Positions 8,746 to 17,801 of a DNA stretch of 64,000 bases are shown one piece after another. A program made the translations under genes and the position numbers. This DNA comes from Haloactinomyces albus (GTDB taxonomy: Bacteria > Actinomycetota > Actinomycetes > Mycobacteriales > Pseudonocardiaceae). Numbering within the stretch: the stretch's first letter is position 1; each line of letters starts with the position of its first letter. Under the pieces are notes generated by a model. That model had not been told where the DNA came from and did not search any database. It saw only the letters and a program-made list of their open reading frames with translations. Location: the NCBI RefSeq assembly GCF_031458135.1, contig NZ_JAVDXW010000001.1:2232001-2296000 (forward strand). The letters run 5' to 3'.

Positions 8746-10563
8746 TCACCGCCCGGCGGCGTACCCCTGGGCACCGCGAGCATTGGCAGCCGCATGCAGC
8801 AGGCCGGTATCCGGATCGCGGGAGACGGCCGACAGCCGTCCGAGGGACCAGGGACCTGCATCGACGACGTCGTGACCGCGTCGCTCGAGTTCGGCGATGC
8901 GCCGCGCGCCGAGCCGCGACTCCACCATCAACCGGCCCGGCTGCCACGTGCGCGGATAGAACGAGAGCGGAAACGCACGGGAGTGCCAAGCGGGGGCATC
9001 GATCGCCGCCTGCAGGTCCAGCCCGCCGTGCACATGGGCGAGCCAGAAGCACAGCTGCCACTGGTCCTGCTGATCCCCACCGGGAGTACCGAAGGCGAGC
9101 ACCGGTGTGCCCTCCCGCAGCACCAGCGAGGGGCTGAGTGTGCTGCGGGGCCGCCTGCCCGGCACGAGCGAATTCGGCAGTCCCTCCTCCAGCCAGCACA
9201 TCTGCGCACGAGTTCCCAGGCAGAACCCCAACTCCGGAATCGCCGGTGACGACTGCAGCCATCCACCGGACGGGGTCGCCGAAACCATGTTTCCCCAGCG
9301 GTCCACGACATCGAGGTGCACCGTGTCGCCCCGGCTCTCCCCGGTCGGTGACACGGTCGGTTCACCGAGACCGACACCGCTCGGGTCCTCGGGACCACCG
9401 GCGCCCCGCCCTTCGTCGACGAACGCGGGGAGCCGCACACCGCGACCCCCGGGAGAACCCGGCCGCAACCGTAGCGACGCGTCCTCGCCGATCAGCTCGC
9501 GACGGGAGTCGGCATAGGCACGCGACAGGAGGTCCTCCGCGACGCCCGACTCGGCGGAATCGCCGTACCACGCCTCCCGGTCGGCGAAAGCCAGCTTGGC
9601 CGCCTCCACCGCCACGTGCACCGTGTCGGCGTCGGGCAGACCGTCGACACAGGAGATCCGGTCGCTCATGCCCTCCAAAAGGCGCAACTGCTGCGCCAGG
9701 ACCGGTCCCTGCGACCACACCCCGAACTTCGCCAGCGTCCGGTCCTCCGGTAGGTCCACCGTCACCGGGTCCTCGTAGCTCGCACGGAACCCGGCCATGT
9801 CCTGTCCGGTGATCAACCCGGCATGGTCCCGTCCGGAGTTGTCCCGTACGGGTGTCCGCACAAACCTCTCGACGGCCTCGGCGACAAAGCCCTGTGACCA
9901 GGCACGACGTGCGGCGTCGATCCGTGCCTGGCGGTCACCGCCCGCCGCGTCGGCCTCGGCGAGCAAGCGTTCCCAGGTATCGGCCAACGTGGGGTTGCGC
10001 AGGAGGGTTCCGGGACGTGGAGCGGCCCCCTCGGTCAGCCACAACGCCGCAGAAGTCGGCCAGTGCTCGGTGAACATCCCACGCACCGTGTCGAGGGTGG
10101 TACTGATGCGCTCGACGACGGGGAAGCCGGTGCGCGCGTATCCGATCGCATGGGTGAGGACCTCGCGCAGCGTTTTCGTGCCGTGGTCGCGGAGCAGGGT
10201 CAGCCAGGCGTCCCACGCCCCCGGGACGGTGGCCGGAAGCAGACCACTGCCCGGAACGAGATCCAGCCCCGACTCGTCCCGCAGCCGCGGGATGGTGGCG
10301 GCTGCGGGAACGGGTCCCTGCCCGCTCAACGCGCGCGGGCGCGGATCACCTGCCGCGGCGAACAGGATGGGGACCTCTCCCCCCGGGCCGTTGAGGTGGG
10401 GCTCGACGACCTGGAGCACGAATCCGGCGGCGGTCGCGGCGTCGAAGGCGTTCCCCCCGTCCTCCAGGACGGCCATTCCGGCGGCGGAGGCGAGCCAGTG
10501 GGTCGTGGCGACCATGCCGTGCGTACCGGCCAGTTCCGGACGGGTGGTGAACATCCCGACCAC
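8746..10563 (-). CDS. Gamma-glutamyltransferase family protein
   Basis: The 605-residue product begins with the family motif ATTHWLASAAGMAVLEDGGNA and has the autoprocessing region GDTVHLDVVDRWGN, where the Thr is the expected nucleophile that starts the small subunit. It also has the glycine-rich FGTPGGDQQDQW substrate loop. These N-terminal nucleophile hydrolases cleave gamma-glutamyl bonds such as in glutathione, or act on cephalosporin-like amides. No signal peptide is evident, which suggests a cytoplasmic member. It is convergent with the response regulator, 18 bp apart, with no hairpin between. Confidence 0.9.
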   Translation of the reverse strand: MVGMFTTRPELAGTHGMVATTHWLASAAGMAVLEDGGNAFDAATAAGFVLQVVEPHLNGPGGEVPILFAAAGDPRPRALSGQGPVPAAATIPRLRDESGLDLVPGSGLLPATVPGAWDAWLTLLRDHGTKTLREVLTHAIGYARTGFPVVERISTTLDTVRGMFTEHWPTSAALWLTEGAAPRPGTLLRNPTLADTWERLLAEADAAGGDRQARIDAARRAWSQGFVAEAVERFVRTPVRDNSGRDHAGLITGQDMAGFRASYEDPVTVDLPEDRTLAKFGVWSQGPVLAQQLRLLEGMSDRISCVDGLPDADTVHVAVEAAKLAFADREAWYGDSAESGVAEDLLSRAYADSRRELIGEDASLRLRPGSPGGRGVRLPAFVDEGRGAGGPEDPSGVGLGEPTVSPTGESRGDTVHLDVVDRWGNMVSATPSGGWLQSSPAIPELGFCLGTRAQMCWLEEGLPNSLVPGRRPRSTLSPSLVLREGTPVLAFGTPGGDQQDQWQLCFWLAHVHGGLDLQAAIDAPAWHSRAFPLSFYPRTWQPGRLMVESRLGARRIAELERRGHDVVDAGPWSLGRLSAVSRDPDTGLLHAAANARGAQGYAAGR

Positions 10564-10767
10564 CCTAAGGTGTCCATCCCCACGGGCGAACCCCTGTGGA
10601 CAGGGATCCGGTCGCGGATATGCGCATCACCGCCCGGCCCGGTCGGGCGGATCCGTCGAGCCGGGTGGGCCGGTGCGGTGCTGCTGTGCCGCGGTGCGCT
10701 CGACCACGGATATCACCCGTTTCCCGGCCGTGACTACACGGTGATCGGCCGTTTAGGCTCACTGTCC

Positions 10768-11730
10768 GTGGAACAGCGACGTCTGGGCGAATCCGGTCTG
10801 GTGGTCAGTGCCGTCGGTCTCGGCTGCAACAATCTCGGCAGGCCGGGCACGGCGACCGAATCCCTCGCAGGTGCCCGAGCGGTGGTGGATCGGGCGCTGG
10901 AGTCGGGGATCACCTTCTTCGATGCGGCCGACGTGTACGGGGCTCCGCGTGGGCGCAGTGAGGAACTGCTCGGGCAGGCACTGTCCGGCAAACGTGAGCA
11001 CGCCGTGATCGCCACGAAGTTCGGCATGGACATGCAGGGCGCCAACGGCCCCGACTTCGCCGCCCGCGGCTCCCGCCGCTACGTGCGCCGTGCCGTCGAG
11101 TCCTCGCTACGACGTCTGGGCACCGACTGGATCGATCTGTACCAGCTCCACCGCCCGGACCCCATGACTCCGCTGGAAGAGACCCTGTCGGTGCTCAACG
11201 ATCTCGTACGCGAGGGCAAGATCCGCTACGTCGGGCACTGCAACCTGGCCGGATGGCAGACCGCCGACGCGGCGTGGACGGCCACCTCGGCCGGGCTGAC
11301 CACCCCGGTCTCCGCGCAGAACCACTACTCCCTGCTGGAACGGGAAGCCGAGCGGGAGGTGATCCCCGCGTGCACCCGGTTCGGCGTCGGGATCATCCCG
11401 TACTTCCCGCTGGCCAACGGCTTACTGACCGGCAAGTACCGGAAGGGGCAGGAGCCACCGTCGGGCAGCAGGCTTTCGGGGCGTGACCGGTTGCTCGCCG
11501 ACGCGCCGTGGGACCGCATCGAGCACCTGCGGGCGTTCGCGGACAAGCGCGGGCTGTCGATGATCGCGGTGGCGATCGGCTGGTTGGCGGCACAGCCCTC
11601 CGTCGGGTCGGTGATCACCGGTGCGACCTCGCCGGAACAGGTGGAGTCGAACGCACGTGCCGGGCAGTGGCGCCCGTCGGCGGCCGATCTCGACGAGATC
11701 GACATGATCTGCCCCCCGACGCGGCGATGA
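10768..11730 (+). CDS. Aldo/keto reductase
   Basis: The 320-residue product is an AKR-type (alpha/beta)8 barrel with the catalytic set Asp52, Tyr57, Lys84 and His128 (FFDAADVYG, IATKFGMD, DLYQLHRPDP) and the C-terminal NADPH-binding segment VITGATSPEQVESNA. It reduces aldehydes or ketones with NADPH; the substrate is unknown. GTG at 10768 opens VEQRRLGESGLVVS, the family's usual start. No Shine-Dalgarno precedes it, but TAGGCT lies at 10754-10759, so the mRNA may be leaderless. Confidence 0.92.
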   Translation: MEQRRLGESGLVVSAVGLGCNNLGRPGTATESLAGARAVVDRALESGITFFDAADVYGAPRGRSEELLGQALSGKREHAVIATKFGMDMQGANGPDFAARGSRRYVRRAVESSLRRLGTDWIDLYQLHRPDPMTPLEETLSVLNDLVREGKIRYVGHCNLAGWQTADAAWTATSAGLTTPVSAQNHYSLLEREAEREVIPACTRFGVGIIPYFPLANGLLTGKYRKGQEPPSGSRLSGRDRLLADAPWDRIEHLRAFADKRGLSMIAVAIGWLAAQPSVGSVITGATSPEQVESNARAGQWRPSAADLDEIDMICPPTRR

Positions 11731-11790
11731 GCGGGATCGAGCAATTTCTCGCGAAATTTCCCTCCCGGCCCGGCGCGATCGCAGGTCGCG

Positions 11791-13524
11791 TCACAGGTCG
11801 CCGACGTAGGGTACCCGGTGCTCCGCCTCCGTGGTCATCCAGCGACGAATCGCCAGCGTCGCACGGACATCGTCCTCGTTGTACTGCAGCAGACGCCGCC
11901 GCTGCGACTCGCTCGGCGCAGCCCCGTCCAGCCCCACCGCGTCGCGATACCAGCGCATCGAGTTCTCGCCGCCGGCCTCGGCATCACGCCAGGAAAAGCC
12001 CGCGTTCGGAGCGATCACCTTCAGTCCCCTACCGTTCGGACACAGAAATTGGTCACGCACCGTAGCGAACAGGTCCACCCATTCGTCGGAATCGATGAAC
12101 TCGCGGACCTCGTCCACGGTGGGGATACCGGGCTTACCCGCGAATCTCTCCGCCGAGGCGAGCATCCAGCGATTTTCGGCGAGCTCGTTGTAGCAGTAGG
12201 CACGGAAGCTCAAACCACGGTCATGGGCGCGGTCACGCACCGCGGTGAACCAGGACCAGAACTCGGCGAACGAGCGGGCCTCGTCGTCGGAGGGCAACGG
12301 ATCCCACGTGGCGAAGCTTCGGTACCCCTCGGCCTCGTCGAAACCGCTGTCCGTGGCGGTGTCCGTCCGGGACAACCAGCACCCCCACAGGTAGGCACCG
12401 GAGTCGGCATAGCTTTCCATGTCGACATCGATCTCGACATCCGCCCGGGGGACGTCGAGGTGCGGGACGCGGCGCACCAAGGACAGATCCCGCAGCCACG
12501 CCTTGGCCAGCAGCACCGCATCCGAAGTCCTGGTGGCGGCCAACGGCAGCGCTTCGGCCACGTCCGGCGTCACCTCCGCGAGTTCGTCCACGGTGGAAAC
12601 ACCGGCGCGGCGCAGCAACACGGCATCCTCCCCACGCACCACCAGGCTCACGTCCCTGGTCGCGTGCAGCTCCTGCGCACAAACCGGCCACCACGGGCAG
12701 CCCTTGCAATCCGAGATCCGGGAAGGCCGCGCGAGCGGTTCGGCTTCCGATGCCGCCGCACCGGCCACGGCAAGGCGATCGGCGAAACGCTCGTCGTACT
12801 CGGACAGCACACTGCGCCCACCGGACCAGCTCGGTGCTTGCAGGTCATGCCAGAGCACCACATCGGCGTCCGCGCCGATGACCCCGCCGACCACCCGACC
12901 GGAGGCGCTCATGCCGCATGCCTGCAACAGCCGCACGCTGTGCGCCAATCGGAGCTGGTCACGAGACTGTGCGCGCCCCTTGCGCAGCGGATCCACCCGC
13001 GCCGATTCCGGCAACGGATCCGTCAGCGGTGACGTCCGCGCTCCGCGACCGGGGTCCGTCACCTTGTGGCGCACCACGAGGAGCGGCACGTAGCCGTCGG
13101 CACTTCGGACGAGCACGTCGACCGCACCACGGCGGCCACCCGTGGTATCGCAGGGCAACTGGGCTCCCGAGATGTAGGGCGCCGCGGCGCGCATGGCCGC
13201 CAGCGTCGCGCGCTCACGGCTGTGCACGCTCGCGTCCCGGGGAATCTCCGTCCAGTCCGACCCCAGCAGCCGACCGAGCTTGTCCGCGAGGGCACGGCGG
13301 TGTTCGGCAGCGTCGGCGATGCGCTGCTCGACCCCGGGGTCCGGCGGGGCCTTCGGCACCGCACGCACCGTCGGCTCGTGCTCGAGATGCACGCGTCGAC
13401 GGCAACGCGTCACCACACCCCCGTCCAGCAGCACCTCGGAACCCACACTGGCAGGGTATGTCCTCGGTTCGGCTCCCGCGCCGGTCACCCCGGTCACCAC
13501 CGCCTCACGTGCGGCCAATGTCAC
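11791..13524 (-). CDS. TM0106-family RecB-like nuclease
   Basis: The 577-residue product combines an N-terminal PD-(D/E)xK (RecB/Cas4-like) module, with a four-cysteine-type cluster segment (CKGCPWWPVC) that probably binds an Fe-S centre, and a C-terminal RNase-H-like DEDD module (VEIDVDMES, then YNEDDVRATLAIRRWM). This order is that of the TM0106 family. Its cellular role is not established; DNA processing is assumed. GTG at 13524 with AGGA 8 bases upstream is preferred over a start 270 bases further upstream. The gene is convergent with the aldo/keto reductase. Confidence 0.85.
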   Translation of the reverse strand: MTLAAREAVVTGVTGAGAEPRTYPASVGSEVLLDGGVVTRCRRRVHLEHEPTVRAVPKAPPDPGVEQRIADAAEHRRALADKLGRLLGSDWTEIPRDASVHSRERATLAAMRAAAPYISGAQLPCDTTGGRRGAVDVLVRSADGYVPLLVVRHKVTDPGRGARTSPLTDPLPESARVDPLRKGRAQSRDQLRLAHSVRLLQACGMSASGRVVGGVIGADADVVLWHDLQAPSWSGGRSVLSEYDERFADRLAVAGAAASEAEPLARPSRISDCKGCPWWPVCAQELHATRDVSLVVRGEDAVLLRRAGVSTVDELAEVTPDVAEALPLAATRTSDAVLLAKAWLRDLSLVRRVPHLDVPRADVEIDVDMESYADSGAYLWGCWLSRTDTATDSGFDEAEGYRSFATWDPLPSDDEARSFAEFWSWFTAVRDRAHDRGLSFRAYCYNELAENRWMLASAERFAGKPGIPTVDEVREFIDSDEWVDLFATVRDQFLCPNGRGLKVIAPNAGFSWRDAEAGGENSMRWYRDAVGLDGAAPSESQRRRLLQYNEDDVRATLAIRRWMTTEAEHRVPYVGDL

Positions 13525-13640
13525 ACGGATTGTTCCTGCCCGTGGTCGCTGTTGTCGTGCCGATCGGCGTAACGCTCTAGACTGATCACACGAGAGCCCA
13601 AGCACGTGGCCCGAATAGCCTGCCGGAGGTGTTCGCTGCG

Positions 13641-14300
13641 ATGGCACGTTCCGTGAAGAAGCAAGCGGGCAAGCAGGACCCCGCCACACCCCAGCCCACC
13701 TCGTCACGCGAGCACCGCAAGGACGTGAAGAAGACGGCCAAGGCCGAACAGAAGGCGGCAAAGACGCGGGCAAGCACCGAGCAGAAGTCGGCAAAGGCCA
13801 CGGCGAAGGCCGCGAAGAAAACGGCGAAAGCCCAGAAGAAGGGCGAGTACGGCCGTATCACACCGGGAAACACGAAAAAGATTCTCGGGATACTCAAGAT
13901 CGCAGGACCGGCCATCGCCCCCTTCGCGGCGAAGGCCGCCTTCACCGCACGGGACGGCTACGATCGGATGCGAGCTCGCCGGATCGGCATCCCCGTCGAG
14001 GATCTGGGACGTTTTTCGGGCAGGGGCGCCGCCCTGCACGCGCGCATCGCCGGGGACGCCGATGCACTGCACGATCTGCGGATGAAAGCAGGCGGGCAGG
14101 GCGGCAACGGTGATTCCGCGGCCCGGCAGGTGGGCGTCGAACAGTTCACCGACCGTGCCGAGCAACGACTCAGCCAGCTCACCAGCGCAGTCCGTGCCGC
14201 GGAACGGATGCCGGGCAACCGCCGCAGGGCCGCCCACCGCGCGGTGGCAGGCGAACTCGACCGTATCGAGGCTGACCTCCTGCACCGTCTCGAGCTGTAG
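13641..14300 (+). CDS. DUF6474-type basic protein
   Basis: The 219-residue product has a Lys/Ala-rich coiled region at residues about 15-70 (KATAKAAKKTAKAQKKGEYG), then a conserved core starting ITPGNTKKILGILKIAGPAI with a short hydrophobic helix, and an Arg/Ala-rich C-terminus. This arrangement matches DUF6474 proteins of Pseudonocardiales, whose function is unknown. ATG at 13641 is chosen with GGAGG about 11 bases upstream. A GTG at 13629 would overlap that ribosome-binding site. Confidence 0.75.
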   Translation: MARSVKKQAGKQDPATPQPTSSREHRKDVKKTAKAEQKAAKTRASTEQKSAKATAKAAKKTAKAQKKGEYGRITPGNTKKILGILKIAGPAIAPFAAKAAFTARDGYDRMRARRIGIPVEDLGRFSGRGAALHARIAGDADALHDLRMKAGGQGGNGDSAARQVGVEQFTDRAEQRLSQLTSAVRAAERMPGNRRRAAHRAVAGELDRIEADLLHRLEL

Positions 14301-14341
14301 CAACACGCTCGCTCACCGGCACGGCGCAACCACACGCTCCT

Positions 14342-14386
14342 GCCCGTGGTGGGATTGCGGGAAAGGCCGAAAACCCCACCACGGGC
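14342..14386. terminator. Bidirectional terminator hairpin
   Basis: A perfect 12-bp inverted repeat GCCCGTGGTGGG (14342-14353) / CCCACCACGGGC (14375-14386) with a long loop sits between the convergent DUF6474-type and BCCT genes. Confidence 0.65.
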
Positions 14387-14400
14387 CAATCGAACACGCC

Positions 14401-16290
14401 TCAGTTCCGCCCGGAGAGACTCGAGTCACTCTCGACACCGCCGGACCGATCGGTGACCTCGCCGTTGTCCCCGTTCTCCGAGGTACCGCCGTCCTCCGAG
14501 GTACCGCCGTCCTCCGAGGTGTTCGAGGTATCCGAGGTATCGCCGCCCTCCTCGGTGCTCTCCGCCTGGGAGATGTCCAGCTGGAACTCACCGGCGTGCT
14601 CCTCGGTGCCCTGCACCACGGCCGCCTCGAGAACCTCGGCGCCCTTGTTCACACGCAGGGTGATCGGGTCGTTGCGCAGGTCCTTCATCATCGCGAAGCA
14701 CATCAGGACCATCACGACGGTGAACGGCAGCGCGCCGATGAACGTGAGGTTCTGGATACCCGTCAGGGCTTCGTCCCCGCCGCCTCCGATCACGAGCATG
14801 ATCGCGGCGACCGCACCGGTGGCGGCACCCCAGAAGATGACGACCGGCCGACTCGGTTCGATGGAGCCACGCTGGGACAGGGTGCCCATGACGACCGACC
14901 CCGCGTCGGCGCCGGAGACGAAGAAGATCGCCACCAGGATCATCACCAGAACGGAAGTGATCATGGTCAGCGGAAGTTCGGCGAGCATGTCGAACGTCTG
15001 AGCCTGCGGGTTTCCCTCGCCGAAGACATCGATCCCGTTGCGCTGCAGGCCGATCGCCGCGCCGCCGAAGATGGCGAACCAGATCAGGCTGACCACGCTC
15101 GGCACCAGCAGCACACCGCCGACGAATTGGCGGATCGTCCGGCCCCTGCTGATGCGAGCGATGAACATCCCGACGAACGGCGTCCAGGAGATCCACCACG
15201 CCCAGTAGAAGATGGTCCAGCCCTGCAGCCACTCGTTCATCTCCTCGCCACCGGTGGCACCGGAGCGCGAGGCCATGATCCCGAAATGGCTGAGGTAGCT
15301 GCCGACCGAGGTGGGGATCAGGTTCAGCATGAACACGGTCGGGCCGACCAGGAACACGAACAGCGCCAGTAGCGCGGCCAGCACCATGTTGATGTTCGAC
15401 AGGTACTGGATGCCCCGAGCGATACCGGATACGGCCGAAGCGATGAAGCAGATCGTCAGTACGACGATGATCAGGACCAGGATGATCGTGCCTGCACCGC
15501 TGATCCAGCCGGCCTCTCGCATGCCGGTGCGGATCTGCAGAGTACCGATGCCCAGGGAGGCCGCCGATCCGAACAACGTGGCGAACAGGGCGAGGATGTC
15601 GATCAGCTTACCGATCGGGCCCTCGGCGTTGCGCTTGCCGATCAGCGGGATGAACACCGCGCTGATGAGCTGCTTGCGACCCTTGCGGAAGGCGTTGTAG
15701 GCGATCGCCAGACCGGCCACCGCGTAGATCGCCCACGGGTGCAGCGTCCAGTGGAACAGCGAGGTCGCCATCGCGGTACGAACGGCCTGATCCGTCGCGT
15801 TGGGTGCGACGACAGGATCACCATCGGGACCGGGGACCGTGGGCACCGACCCCGGTGGGGGCTCCACGAAGTGCGAGAGCGGTTCGCTCACACCGAAGAA
15901 CATGAGACCGATACCCATGCCGGCACTGAACATCATCGCGATCCAGGAAACCGTCCGAAACTCCGGTTTCTCGTCATCGGCCCCCAGCGGAATTCGGCCG
16001 AACCGACTGAATGCCAGATACAGGGCAAACAGGACAAACCCCGTGGCGGACAGGACGAAAAACCAGCCCACATTCGTGATCAACCACGTCAGTGCACCCG
16101 ACGCGAAGTTGCTCAGCGAATCCGTCGCGATCCCACCCCAGGCAACGAGGGCGAACATGATCGCCGCGACGGTCCCGAAGACCACCCAGTCGGTGGGCTG
16201 GCGTACTTCCGATTCCGGAGTGGCCTGGCTACCCGGATCGGGCACCGAGTCGTCTCCGCTTCTTTGCTCTTGCGAGGTATCTGTCGACAC
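14401..16290 (-). CDS. BCCT-family betaine/choline/carnitine transporter
   Basis: The 629-residue product has about 12 membrane helices and the BCCT hallmarks: GMGIGLMFFGVSEPL, the W-rich helix WTIFYWAWWISWTPFVGMFIA, and FVSGADAGSVVMG. BCCT carriers take up glycine betaine, choline or similar compounds with Na+ or H+ and support osmoprotection. A cytoplasmic acidic tail of about 100 residues with GGTSEDGGTSED repeats follows the last helix; in related carriers such tails tune osmotic activation. GTG at 16290 is the longest start; no clear Shine-Dalgarno is seen close to it. It is monocistronic. Confidence 0.95.
   Translation of the reverse strand: MSTDTSQEQRSGDDSVPDPGSQATPESEVRQPTDWVVFGTVAAIMFALVAWGGIATDSLSNFASGALTWLITNVGWFFVLSATGFVLFALYLAFSRFGRIPLGADDEKPEFRTVSWIAMMFSAGMGIGLMFFGVSEPLSHFVEPPPGSVPTVPGPDGDPVVAPNATDQAVRTAMATSLFHWTLHPWAIYAVAGLAIAYNAFRKGRKQLISAVFIPLIGKRNAEGPIGKLIDILALFATLFGSAASLGIGTLQIRTGMREAGWISGAGTIILVLIIVVLTICFIASAVSGIARGIQYLSNINMVLAALLALFVFLVGPTVFMLNLIPTSVGSYLSHFGIMASRSGATGGEEMNEWLQGWTIFYWAWWISWTPFVGMFIARISRGRTIRQFVGGVLLVPSVVSLIWFAIFGGAAIGLQRNGIDVFGEGNPQAQTFDMLAELPLTMITSVLVMILVAIFFVSGADAGSVVMGTLSQRGSIEPSRPVVIFWGAATGAVAAIMLVIGGGGDEALTGIQNLTFIGALPFTVVMVLMCFAMMKDLRNDPITLRVNKGAEVLEAAVVQGTEEHAGEFQLDISQAESTEEGGDTSDTSNTSEDGGTSEDGGTSENGDNGEVTDRSGGVESDSSLSGRN
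14478..14513. repeat. 18-bp in-frame tandem repeat in transporter tail
   Basis: Two perfect copies of CCGAGGTACCGCCGTCCT (14478-14495, 14496-14513), with degenerate copies on either side, encode the GGTSED repeats in the acidic C-terminus of the BCCT transporter. Confidence 0.85.
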
Positions 16291-16863
16291 AGGTATCGGC
16301 GCCGACTGTCGCGACGCCCCCTCCTCTCCAGTCTTCGGTTACGGCAACCCCGATCGCCCTGCGGCAAGTATCACTCGCGCCACATTCATGCCGAGCGTTT
16401 CCGGATGCCTGCAACCCGTAAACCGTGACCCATTCGAAGGAGTACGGCAAACCTGCCTGTGCTCAGCGTGGTTGAATCAACACTCGGGCTCACTCCATGG
16501 GTAGACTCCGTTCTCGGCGGTTCCCGGCGCAGGGTTCCCGGCGCAGTGCCTTTCGCAGGCTCCGCGGCATCGCGCTCATCACCACCGCACAGCACTCCGG
16601 TCAACGCTCTCACGGGCAATGCATCGGCAGGAGCGAATTCCGAACATCAGAGCGAGAAATTCTCACATTGTGGGAGAGCTCGTCCTGTCGCCGAGCGGTC
16701 ATCAACATTCGGTGAGCTGTTCCACCGAGCGCGTCCCGGCGAACCGAGTCGAGTCAGCAAGCCCCGGCAGCACGAGCGCCCCGCTCGGATCCACGCGACC
16801 CCGTGTCCGCACACGGTCGGTGCCACCGCGCCGTGCACTCCGTCCGCACCGATACACCGGTCC
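16291..16863. other. 573-bp gap between two leftward genes
   Basis: This holds the 5' region of the BCCT gene (16291 to about 16450) and the region downstream of the phosphotransferase gene. A GGAGGGGG on the minus strand near 16318 is too far from the annotated BCCT start to serve it. There is a short direct repeat GTTCCCGGCGCAG around 16520. No convincing gene, tRNA or riboswitch was seen; the open frames here have the composition of antisense or random frames. Confidence 0.5.
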
Positions 16864-17775
16864 TCATCGGTACGGAGCCCACTGTGTGTGGACATCGCCC
16901 CGGCGCATCGAGCGCAACCGGCGTCGGAGCTCGCCGCGAAGCCGCGGATTGCTTCGCAAAATCGGCAGCACACTGACTGTGATCTTGAGCTCTCGCAAGT
17001 CACGCAATACCGCAAAGCCCGGCCAGTTGGTGATGTCGAAGCCATAGGCCTCGGTCAACTGCCGGTATGCCTCCGAGGAGTGCCCCAGCCGCAGGTATCC
17101 CACAGCCATCGGCGTCAGGTCCCATTCGGGCGGCCCCGCCGACAATGAATCCAGGTCACACAGCACCGGGCCGTCCGGTCCCGCGATGAGGTTGCCCAAA
17201 TGCGCGTCCCCGTGCACCGCGCTGCGGGGCATGGGAAACGTGAGATCGGACAAGCGCCGCTCGACATCGTCGCAGCGCTGCTCCAGGAAATCGCGGTCCT
17301 GCGGATCGAGTTCCTCGGCGTCCCGAAGCCTGCGCCGGACATCGGACATCGGCTGCCACTCCGGCAGCGCGGGTGGCAGCGGCAACCGATGCACCTGCCG
17401 CAGGAGCATGCCCAGCTCCCGCCCGCTGGGGGTGCGCCCGGAATCATCGACCGCCTCCCACAGCGTCGCCAGATGGTCACCGGTCCGCACCGGCTGCTCG
17501 ACATCGGGCAGCAGCCGAACAGCGGGCACACCTTGATCGGCCAACCACCGCGCCGCCTCGACGACGTTCTCGGCACGGTAAGCAAACGACGGTGCCAGCA
17601 CGATACGGACGACCACCGGGTGTTCACGCAGCAGGAACACACCGTTGTTGACGAAGCGCAGCAGTCGGGCGCCACGGTGATCGAGCCCGACCGAGGCGCA
17701 CACCTCGGCCAGCGCCTCGGCGAGTTTCGGCCGGGTGTAACGCCCGTCCTGCACGGGACTTGTTCGGGAAGTCAT
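16864..17775 (-). CDS. APH/ChoK-like phosphotransferase
   Basis: The 303-residue product has the eukaryotic-kinase-like phosphotransferase motifs: AVHGDAHLGNLI (catalytic Brenner loop, Asp and Asn) and VLCDLDSLSAG (metal-binding Asp). The Lys/ATP lobe is in the N-terminal 100 residues. The family phosphorylates aminoglycosides, choline, homoserine and other small molecules; the substrate cannot be predicted. It starts 26 bases after the regulator gene at 17802 on the same strand, so the two probably form one transcript. Confidence 0.87.
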   Translation of the reverse strand: MTSRTSPVQDGRYTRPKLAEALAEVCASVGLDHRGARLLRFVNNGVFLLREHPVVVRIVLAPSFAYRAENVVEAARWLADQGVPAVRLLPDVEQPVRTGDHLATLWEAVDDSGRTPSGRELGMLLRQVHRLPLPPALPEWQPMSDVRRRLRDAEELDPQDRDFLEQRCDDVERRLSDLTFPMPRSAVHGDAHLGNLIAGPDGPVLCDLDSLSAGPPEWDLTPMAVGYLRLGHSSEAYRQLTEAYGFDITNWPGFAVLRDLRELKITVSVLPILRSNPRLRGELRRRLRSMRRGDVHTQWAPYR

Positions 17776-17801
17776 GTTCGTGGGTGCTCGCGGCGGTCCT
17801 A

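Noticed and set aside
16291-16460. c-di-AMP (ydaO-type) riboswitch in front of the BCCT gene
   Set aside because: Osmolyte carriers in actinomycetes can have such leaders, but I could not match the conserved core by eye. A covariance-model search of 16291-16500 (minus strand) would decide.
16459-17148. Rightward open frame of 229 codons between the BCCT and phosphotransferase genes
   Set aside because: Its second half is antisense to the phosphotransferase gene and its first part has no ribosome-binding site or recognisable motif; composition is Ser/Pro/Arg-rich as in shadow frames.
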